NCBI RefSeq assembly: GCF_029582805.1
Contig: NZ_JAKKUT010000002.1
Location: 954,001-1,018,000 of the forward strand
From: Candidatus Synechococcus calcipolaris G9
Lineage (GTDB): Bacteria > Cyanobacteriota > Cyanobacteriia > Thermosynechococcales > Thermosynechococcaceae
DNA length: 64,000 nucleotides
Direction: 5' to 3'
The notes under the pieces are model-generated. The model was not told the DNA's origin and did no database searches. It worked only from the letters and a program-made list of their open reading frames with translations. Position numbers and translations under genes: made by a program. Positions 31,030 to 37,287 of this stretch are shown here, piece by piece (the stretch's first letter is position 1; every line of letters starts with the position of its first letter).

Positions 31030-31380
31030 ATGGCTCGATACAAAAGCAACCTAACAATTGATGCCCCTGGAGACTGTCTGAAGGATCAGCTGGTGGGAAC
31101 GCTCAGATCCTGCGATTTAGAAGTGATTCATGCCACAGAGGACTATTTGGTCGCCCGTGAGCTATCCGATCGCGCCTCCCTAGCTCAACTCGTCATTGTT
31201 GAAGTTCTCATTGACAAAACCCATGCCTCAGAAAAGAGTACGGATTTAGATATGGTGTTTCGGAATGAAGAACTGTCCCTTAAGCGGAATAATCACTGCG
31301 AACAACTCTATCATCGGGTCAGCCAGGCGATCGCCGATAATAAAAACTGGCAGTTGATTAGAAGTGTAGCCACAATTTAA
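31030..31380 (+). CDS. Small conserved hypothetical protein
   Basis: A 116-residue soluble, acidic protein (MARYKSNLTIDAPGDCLKDQ). The predicted beta-alpha-beta pattern (CDLEVIHATEDYLVARE, LAQLVIVEVLID, then a helix) would fit a small alpha/beta domain. Family unknown. It stands alone: tmk is divergent upstream and the FHA gene starts about 150 bases downstream. Confidence 0.7.
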   Translation: MARYKSNLTIDAPGDCLKDQLVGTLRSCDLEVIHATEDYLVARELSDRASLAQLVIVEVLIDKTHASEKSTDLDMVFRNEELSLKRNNHCEQLYHRVSQAIADNKNWQLIRSVATI

Positions 31381-31534
31381 TATCGCTACAGTTTAATGAT
31401 TTTCCCAAAGATTTATTTCAATGCAGATTTTTCAGACTCCAGGGGACTTTAGACCCTCGGGGGTAGCTGTAGCATAGATTAGGTGTAGCATAGAGGGTAG
31501 TGGGTTTTTACTTTCTAGGGTTGCCAATTCTTCT

Positions 31535-32194
31535 ATGTCTGATACCACCCAAGATCACCATGTATTAACAATTGAAGATGAATCCGGGTCACGCACCTTG
31601 ATTCTTAAGGCGGCAACCTACTCCTTGGGCCGAGATTCATCCAACGGGATCGTGATCAAGGGGAAAGGAGTTTCCCGGCAACATGCTCTTTTACTCCGCC
31701 TGCCGGCCCCTAATGGCTACCAATATCGGGTCGTAGATGGTAATTCCGAGGGTAAAGCCAGTGCCAATGGTGTTCTCGTCAATGGTAAACGCTCCAATAG
31801 CCATAATTTGAAGCATCGAGATGAAATTTACTTTGGTTCTGGGGTGCGGGCGGTTTACGAAATTGTGTCCATGGAAAACTCCCAGTTTATTCAGTACCTA
31901 GAACCGGCGGATTATCAAAGCATTAAATCTTCCCCCAAGACCTCAACTTCCACAACGATCAGTGAGGAAGATAGTCAAGAGCAAACCCTCTTTAATCAGG
32001 TGATACCACCGGAATTGAGTGAAGGAGCAGTGGCCAAGTCCCCGGTTGAACAACCTGCGGCTTCAACCCCCAACCGTCCTTGGTGGATCATAGGTGTGGT
32101 AGCGATTATCTTGATCGCCCTTGGAGCAGGACTTCTCTTAAACCGCGAGGAATCCTCACCGCCGCCCGAGCCTGCAAGCCAAGAACAGAGTTAG
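31535..32194 (+). CDS. FHA-domain protein with C-terminal membrane anchor
   Basis: A 219-residue protein. Residues about 10-105 are a forkhead-associated domain that should bind phosphothreonine: YSLGRDSSNGIVIKG holds the conserved Gly-Arg, and GVSRQHALL holds Ser-Arg-x-His. The NSEGKASANGVLVNG loop follows. A Ser/Thr-rich linker leads to one membrane helix (about 185-205) and a short Pro/Glu tail. It is probably a reader of Ser/Thr-kinase signalling held at the membrane. No kinase gene is adjacent. Confidence 0.87.
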   Translation: MSDTTQDHHVLTIEDESGSRTLILKAATYSLGRDSSNGIVIKGKGVSRQHALLLRLPAPNGYQYRVVDGNSEGKASANGVLVNGKRSNSHNLKHRDEIYFGSGVRAVYEIVSMENSQFIQYLEPADYQSIKSSPKTSTSTTISEEDSQEQTLFNQVIPPELSEGAVAKSPVEQPAASTPNRPWWIIGVVAIILIALGAGLLLNREESSPPPEPASQEQS

Positions 32195-32429
32195 CTGGCT
32201 TAATTCCCTGCTTTGGGTATCTCTTCAGTGACACCGATGCGGGTTACGCTTGTGGGAGCTATGGTTGGCATGGTTGTTCCGCCGGAGGTTGCACTATGCC
32301 TATCATCAGGGCTTATTTGTCTTGGCTCAGTCTGGCGATAGAATGGTGATTCTCAATGAGGATAAATTCCAGCCAAAAGGCTGGTAGGGGTATCATTTTC
32401 TGAACAACGACCTGCCCTAAAATAGGGAA
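32195..32429 (+). other. Short region with broken protein-like reading frames
   Basis: Downstream of the FHA gene, three frames remain open without a convincing start. One gives MRVTLVGAMVGMVVPPEV (from 32237), and another gives LHYAYHQGLFVLAQSGDRM and ends at a TAG near 32389. Together they look like a small gene broken by a frameshift, but I cannot name it. No RNA or repeat is seen. Confidence 0.25.
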
Positions 32430-33323
32430 ATGCGTGACAACCTTTGTAAGTATCTAGCGGAAAAATATCCCATCGCCTTTACCCAGTGGCTCCTCAAGGA
32501 TTCCTCGCAAGATGTTTCCATCCTGAAAACCGAACTGAACCTAGAACCCATCCGCGCCGATTCCGTGACATTGGTACAGACCCAAAACTGTATTCTCCAT
32601 CTAGAATTTCAAGTAGAGCCAGAGCCGACATTGCCTCTGCGGATGCTGGACTATTGGCTGAGACTCTATCGTACCTATCACTGTGAGATTGTCCAGGTCT
32701 TGATCTTGCTACGACGGACAAGGGTTTATGTGCCCGATGTCTTTGAGTTGCCAACGACGCTCCATCGCTATCGAGTGATTAAACTCTGGGAAGAAGACCC
32801 CAATCAATTTTTTAATATTCCTGCCCTATTACCATTTGCCGTATTAGGAAAAACCCAGAACGAGGAAGCCCTATTACAAGCCGTCGCCCATAGAATTGGT
32901 GAAATTGAATCAGTTCAAGCGCGGCAAGAATTGAGTACCGTCGTTCAACTATTGGCTGGGCTACAGTACAGTAAGGAGCTTATTCAAACCATTTTTAGGG
33001 AGGGGATGATGCGCGAATCGGTGATTTATCAAGAGATTCTCCAGGAAGGGGAACGTAAAGGACTTCAACAAGGTCTCCAACGTGGACGACAGGAGGGACG
33101 ACAAGAGGGACGACAAGAGGGACGACAAGAGGGTCAACGGGAGGAAGCCTGTACCCTCATCCTGCGTCAACTAAACCGACGATTAGGGCGTCTTCCAGAT
33201 CGCTTTGTCAGCCAGATTGATGATCTATCCCTGGATCAATTGGAATCCTTGGGGGAAGCCCTCTTAGATTTTCAAGACCTCCATGATCTAGAGAGTTGGC
33301 TAGGATCACGACCCAGCAGTTAG
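32430..33323 (+). CDS. Rpn/DUF4351-type putative nuclease
   Basis: A 297-residue protein of the family often annotated as Rpn-like or recombination-promoting nuclease/putative transposase, common in cyanobacteria. The N-terminal part carries a PD-(D/E)XK-like core (LNLEPIRADSVTLVQTQ, then ILHLEFQVE). A helical middle follows. An extremely charged Gly-Arg-Gln-Glu repeat (about 219-236) leads to a C-terminal DUF4351-type helical domain (LILRQLNRRLGRLPD). The biochemical role is unproven; the family is thought to act on DNA. Confidence 0.82.
   Translation: MRDNLCKYLAEKYPIAFTQWLLKDSSQDVSILKTELNLEPIRADSVTLVQTQNCILHLEFQVEPEPTLPLRMLDYWLRLYRTYHCEIVQVLILLRRTRVYVPDVFELPTTLHRYRVIKLWEEDPNQFFNIPALLPFAVLGKTQNEEALLQAVAHRIGEIESVQARQELSTVVQLLAGLQYSKELIQTIFREGMMRESVIYQEILQEGERKGLQQGLQRGRQEGRQEGRQEGRQEGQREEACTLILRQLNRRLGRLPDRFVSQIDDLSLDQLESLGEALLDFQDLHDLESWLGSRPSS
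33084..33133 (+). repeat. 12-base tandem repeat inside the Rpn-like gene
   Basis: About four copies of GGACGACAAGAG (the first with a GGAGG variant), in frame, coding GRQE repeats. Because the unit is a multiple of three, copy-number change would lengthen or shorten the charged linker without shifting the frame. Confidence 0.8.
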
Positions 33324-33416
33324 ACCCTATTCTGTTTTTACCGATATGAATGGATATGAGGTAATGGTGGCCACAGAATTTATACAACTAATTTCTTTCA
33401 GGCGATCGCCTCGAAA

Positions 33417-33434
33417 TGTAACTTAAATGTTACA
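33417..33434 (+). promoter_or_regulatory. Inverted repeat upstream of psaM, possible HLR1-type half-site
   Basis: TGTAAC (33417-33422) and GTTACA (33429-33434) are perfectly inverted with a six-base spacer, about 100 bases before the psaM start. GTTACAAA fits one half of the HLR1 element bound by RpaB at photosystem genes. The spacing does not fit NtcA (GTA-N8-TAC). Functional assignment is tentative. Confidence 0.3.
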
Positions 33435-33531
33435 AATAGGAAACAGGAGTTGCCAAGACGTAAGTTAGTGTGAAGTAATGAATACAGCAGTTTTTTGACT
33501 CGCAATACCTGAGTAACCAAGGAGTAATCCC

Positions 33532-33627
33532 ATGACCCTCACCGATACCCAAGTCTACGTCGCCTTAGTTGTTGCCTTAGTTCCCGCTATCCTCGCGTTT
33601 CGTCTTTCCACTGAGCTATATAAATAA
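33532..33627 (+). CDS. psaM: Photosystem I subunit XII
   Basis: A 31-residue single-helix thylakoid subunit at the photosystem I trimer interface. The peptide begins MTLTDTQVYVALVV and ends AFRLSTELYK, the family's very conserved tail. A strong AAGGAG ribosome-binding sequence sits at the right spacing. It is monocistronic, with about 200 bases upstream for its promoter and a hairpin after it. It was identified by translating the gap directly. Confidence 0.96.
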   Translation: MTLTDTQVYVALVVALVPAILAFRLSTELYK

Positions 33628-33656
33628 GAAGAGACCATCGATTGATTTATTTGGGT

Positions 33657-33690
33657 AGCCCGGTGGAAGCCTTCGCCGGGTTAAGTTACT
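33657..33690 (+). terminator. Hairpin after psaM
   Basis: AGCCCGGTGGAAG pairs with CTTCGCCGGGTT through a stem with one bulge (33657-33682). It is followed by a moderately T-rich tail. It is placed about 30 bases after the psaM stop and just before the next start at 33707, so a terminator of psaM transcripts is likely. Confidence 0.45.
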
Positions 33691-33706
33691 TTGTTTGGTA
33701 TTAGTT

Positions 33707-34060
33707 ATGCCCCGTTCTGCTCAACGATTTGCCAACCCTGTCCCATCAAGCCAGGATCATCCCTATCAAGGGCAAACCTTAGAGGTTCTGGCAAAGATAG
33801 TGGTTCACTCGGGCTTAATTGTTTTTGGTCTGATGGCGGTCGGTAAAATTTTGCCCTACCAAATAGCCCAGTCCCAAAAGCTTGAAGCCATGGAAGGGGA
33901 AGTGGCCCAAATGCAACAGCGGGTCAATCAACTACGGGCAGATTATGAACTGGATTCCCAGCCCCAGGCCAATCAACGCATTGCCCAGGAAGAAGGAAAT
34001 ATGATTGGGACGAATCAACGGCGGGTGATCTGGATTGATCCTGAGGCGACCCAGCCCTAG
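33707..34060 (+). CDS. Single-pass membrane protein with coiled coil
   Basis: A 117-residue protein. A membrane helix at about residues 30-50 (VVHSGLIVFGLMAVGKIL) is followed by a predicted coiled coil (EAMEGEVAQMQQRVNQLRADYE). The C-terminus has NQRRVIWIDPEA. Layout resembles FtsB/DivIC or FtsL septum proteins, but there is no sequence evidence beyond topology, so I leave it unnamed. ATG 33707 is preferred over TTG 33695. It is the first of two small same-strand genes. Confidence 0.75.
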   Translation: MPRSAQRFANPVPSSQDHPYQGQTLEVLAKIVVHSGLIVFGLMAVGKILPYQIAQSQKLEAMEGEVAQMQQRVNQLRADYELDSQPQANQRIAQEEGNMIGTNQRRVIWIDPEATQP

Positions 34061-34106
34061 CCAGTATTGCCTGCCAGTATTGTTTGTAGAAGGTATGTAA
34101 GCATTT

Positions 34107-34553
34107 ATGTCTGTATCTAGCGATCGCCCCCTCCCCGATGACAGCTACGTTGTTCTCGGATTAGCCACCTGTTTTATTAAAACTGACGGCAAACTCCAAT
34201 CAATACAAGTCGTTGAACCCATTCCCTCTGCGGCCCTAGAAGCGTTGATTCAAGGCTTACCGACCTCCTACTCCCAGGCCCGGGCCATGACCTTGGCAGA
34301 ATCTAGTCAGGAGGCCACAGCCCTCGTTCATTTTCCTGGGGATGCTCAGTTTGCCGATGACTTTGCCGAACGGTTACAGGCCGCTGCCCGCACATACAGA
34401 TCGCGGCAGGAAGCAACCCGTCACATCCCCCTAGGGACAACCTACAGCGACTTTAACTTTTCCACTGAACGGAAGCGGATCCTCAATTCGGAGCGGATGG
34501 TCACAGCAGCGGATAATGTGAAGCAACACGCCTATACTCATGAAGTTCTCTAG
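34107..34553 (+). CDS. Conserved cyanobacterial hypothetical protein
   Basis: A 148-residue soluble protein. Compact domain with SYVVLGLATCFIKTDGKL and VEPIPSAALEALIQGLPTSY near the N-terminus, and a positively charged C-terminus. It has no signal peptide or helix long enough for membrane insertion. I believe the family is conserved in cyanobacteria but cannot name a function. It is 46 bases downstream of the coiled-coil protein and probably cotranscribed with it. Confidence 0.75.
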   Translation: MSVSSDRPLPDDSYVVLGLATCFIKTDGKLQSIQVVEPIPSAALEALIQGLPTSYSQARAMTLAESSQEATALVHFPGDAQFADDFAERLQAAARTYRSRQEATRHIPLGTTYSDFNFSTERKRILNSERMVTAADNVKQHAYTHEVL

Positions 34554-34572
34554 GCTTGAGACCTAATAGAGC

Positions 34573-34698
34573 CTAATAAAGGGCGATCGCCAGCATTAGC
34601 AAAAATAAAAAGCTAACAAAAATAAAAAATAGACCCCACACATCAAAGAAAAAGTCTGACGGTGCAGGGCCAAAGACGCAGTTAGGAGGTATCTTTCC
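34573..34698 (-). other. Protein-like small membrane reading frame without a normal start
   Basis: Open frame on the minus strand ending at TAG 34573-34575. Translation gives NCVFGPAPSDFFFDVWG followed by a strongly hydrophobic helix (LFFIFVSFLFLLMLAIALY). The upstream in-frame stop is 34699-34701, and between it and the peptide there is no ATG, GTG or TTG. The only later start is a GTG at 34641, which would remove the first part. It looks like a genuine one-helix protein using an unusual start (ATA at 34692) or one with a damaged 5' end. Confidence 0.35.
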
Positions 34699-34738
34699 CT
34701 ACTAAGGTAAGGGTAGATTTCAAAAAAGGGTTGACTCT

Positions 34739-35479
34739 TTACCAAGTCTTTAGATTTGCATCCCGTGGATTGGAAATTTGAATGATCATGATTGAGAAGT
34801 ACGGTAATTCTAAGTGCAAATCGTACTCTAGGTTACGGTAGATGCGCTGTTTCGCTGTGGTTGCCCAAGTGACGACCACCGCTCGATTCAACAGATGCAG
34901 ACGATGGAGTACCTGCCACACTTGGGGATAGACCGATCGCACCTTTAATAAGACCACCGTATCCGCCCAACCACAAACCTGTTCCAACTCTTCAGCACAG
35001 TACATCGCCGGTAAAATAACCAGGCGATCGCCCCCCAGGGTTAAGGGTTGACCCACCATTGCCGCTGCCGCCAAGGGAGAACACACCCCCGGAATGATCT
35101 CAATTTGGATGGGAATGGGATTAGATTCTTGGCGTAGCGTTTCAGCTAGATAGGCAAAGGTACTGTAAAACCCCACATCTCCCTCACAGACAAAGGCCAC
35201 ATCTTCTCCCTGATCCAGGTGTTCTAAGACCCGCTGGGCGGCCCGTTGCCAGGCTGCCCTTAAAATGGCTCCATCCTGCACATAGGGAAAATCTAGGGGT
35301 AAACGAATCTGCTGGGGGGTTAACCAAGGGGCGGCAATTCCTTCGGCAATCCCCAGTTTCCCCCCAAGGCCGGCGGGAAAGGCAACCACGGGAACCCGCT
35401 GCAAAATACCTAGGGCTTTAACGGTAATTAATTCGGGATCACCGGGGCCCACACTCAAGCCGTAGAGCGTCCCTGCCAT
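34739..35479 (-). CDS. cobI: Precorrin-2 C20-methyltransferase
   Basis: SAM-dependent methylation of precorrin-2 at C20 in cobalamin (pseudo-B12 in cyanobacteria) synthesis. 246 residues from ATG 35479. The start overlaps the feoB stop by one base (TAATG), which settles the start and implies coupling. Family motifs are LYGLSVGPGDPELITVKAL, EGDVGFYSTFAYL and the GVCSPLAAAAMVGQPL block. It acts in the cytosol. The symbol could also be cbiL for the cobalt-first pathway; the two are not separable here. Confidence 0.93.
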   Translation of the reverse strand: MAGTLYGLSVGPGDPELITVKALGILQRVPVVAFPAGLGGKLGIAEGIAAPWLTPQQIRLPLDFPYVQDGAILRAAWQRAAQRVLEHLDQGEDVAFVCEGDVGFYSTFAYLAETLRQESNPIPIQIEIIPGVCSPLAAAAMVGQPLTLGGDRLVILPAMYCAEELEQVCGWADTVVLLKVRSVYPQVWQVLHRLHLLNRAVVVTWATTAKQRIYRNLEYDLHLELPYFSIMIIQISNPRDANLKTW

Positions 35480-37287
35480 TAATGCCAACCCAAGCCCTGG
35501 CCGATTTGGTAGATGAGGCCACTCACTCCCCAGGCTAAAACCAGGGAATAGGCCGTTGCCATCAGTGTAAACCGCCAACGCTTAGATTCCGTTTGCAGGG
35601 TGGCTAGGGTACTCAGACAGGGGGTATACAGAAGCGTAAACAGCATAAAACAATAGGCTTGTAATGGCGTAATTTGCTGGGCGATCGCTCCTTGGAGTTC
35701 ACTGCCTTGGAGATGGTAAATAACTGCCAAGGAGCCAACGACGATTTCCTTGGCCACGAAACCAAAAATCAAGGCAATGGTCAACTGGGCATTAATGCCT
35801 ACGGGAGCCAAGAGGGGTTGCAATCCCGCACCAATTTGTCCGGCCCAGGTTTGCAGACTGGCCGGCTCCACATTCAGGGGAAAATGGGTTAATCCCCACA
35901 CGCCAATCACCCCGGTAATAATAAAACCACTGGCCCGCTGAAGAAAATGGCGTACCTCACCCCAGGCCCGGCTAAAAATTTGGGAGACTGTGGGTAGTCG
36001 GTAGGGCGGAAGCTCTAGGACAAAGGATTCATCGTTGGGAAATTGTCCCCGAAAAAGGAGGGCCGTTCCCATGGCAGCCACACAACTCCAGAGGTAGAGG
36101 GAAACAATAATGATTGGCCCCAAGCGATGATCAAAGAGACAGGCCGCCATAAACACAAATACCTGCAACCGGGCCGAACATAGGGAAAAGGGAATCACTA
36201 GCATCGTTAATAGTCGTAGTCCTGGCGATCGGATCACCCGAGTTCCCATCAATGCGGGAACATTGCAGCCAAAGCCCATCAAGCTCAAAACAAAACTGCG
36301 GCCATCCAAACCAAGGCGGGCCATTAAGCCATCCATCAAATAGGCGGAGCGGGAGAGGTAGCCACTGTCTTCAATAAAGGCCATCACCGTAAAGAAAATA
36401 ATCACCAAGGGCACAAATGCCGCAACGGTGACAATTCCGCCATAGATGCCATCGATGAAAAATCCCTGCCAACCGGGAGATAAATCTGCCAAGGCCACCG
36501 TTAATACCTGTTCCTGGAACCAGACAAAGCTATCACTGAGAATTTCCTGTAGGCGCAAGCCGAAGAACCATACGGCCTCAAACAACAGGAAAATGCCAAG
36601 AAAAAACAAAGGTAGACCCCAAAGGGGATGGAGTAAAAAGCTATCTAGACGTTGATTGATATCCTCGCCAGCCCTGGGAGACACCTGAACCCCATCCTGG
36701 AGAAGTTCATCGATAGCTTCAGGGGTAATGGGGGCTAGGGCAAGGGGAGTCTCTGGATTCCCTAGGGGGGCGATCGCCGCCGCGGATTGCTCTAGGGCCC
36801 GACTGATTTCTCCATAGGCCTCTAAGTATCCACCCCCATACTTAGCACTCAGTAAGGTCACGGGTAATCCCAATGTTTGACTCAGAAGGTGGGGATCAAT
36901 TTTAATACCATAGCGTTGGGCTTCATCGGCCATGTTTAACAACACCAGGGCGGGAACTCCCCAGGCCTTAATTTGCAATACCAAGCGAATCTGATGGTGG
37001 ATCTGACTGGCATTCAAAATAATGAGTACGAGACGAACAGGAACCGTGGTTAAAAATTGACGGACAATGGCTTCATCGGCAGCCTCTCCAGCGAGGTCAT
37101 AAATGCCGGGCAAATCGACAATGGTTGTGGGTTGGCCATTGAGGGTCACCGTTGCCTGGGCCAAATCCACTGTTATGCCTGGCCAGTTGGCTACTCGGGC
37201 CGCCGCGCCCGTAATCCGATTAAAAAATGTTGACTTTCCCGTATTGGGCATTCCCACCAAGGCAATGCGGGCTGTGGGTTCAGACAC
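35479..37287 (-). CDS. feoB: Ferrous iron transporter FeoB
   Basis: An inner-membrane Fe(II) uptake protein with an N-terminal G-protein domain. G1 is VGMPNTGKST, G3 is DLPGIYDL, and the NMADEA region holds the G4-like NxxD. About eight membrane helices follow, with the two Gate-type segments (GFGCNVPALMGTR, then IPFSLCSARLQV) and a final Gate-like TPCLSTLATL. 602 residues if it begins at GTG 37287; TTG 37305 is also open. No feoA neighbour is visible. It is preceded by an overlapping GAF gene and followed by an overlapping cobI. Confidence 0.94.
   Translation of the reverse strand: MSEPTARIALVGMPNTGKSTFFNRITGAAARVANWPGITVDLAQATVTLNGQPTTIVDLPGIYDLAGEAADEAIVRQFLTTVPVRLVLIILNASQIHHQIRLVLQIKAWGVPALVLLNMADEAQRYGIKIDPHLLSQTLGLPVTLLSAKYGGGYLEAYGEISRALEQSAAAIAPLGNPETPLALAPITPEAIDELLQDGVQVSPRAGEDINQRLDSFLLHPLWGLPLFFLGIFLLFEAVWFFGLRLQEILSDSFVWFQEQVLTVALADLSPGWQGFFIDGIYGGIVTVAAFVPLVIIFFTVMAFIEDSGYLSRSAYLMDGLMARLGLDGRSFVLSLMGFGCNVPALMGTRVIRSPGLRLLTMLVIPFSLCSARLQVFVFMAACLFDHRLGPIIIVSLYLWSCVAAMGTALLFRGQFPNDESFVLELPPYRLPTVSQIFSRAWGEVRHFLQRASGFIITGVIGVWGLTHFPLNVEPASLQTWAGQIGAGLQPLLAPVGINAQLTIALIFGFVAKEIVVGSLAVIYHLQGSELQGAIAQQITPLQAYCFMLFTLLYTPCLSTLATLQTESKRWRFTLMATAYSLVLAWGVSGLIYQIGQGLGWH

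Noticed and set aside
33084-33133. CRISPR array
   Set aside because: The 12-base units have no spacers and are an in-frame coding repeat.
33417-33434. NtcA site upstream of psaM
   Set aside because: The spacing is GTA-N10-TAC rather than N8.
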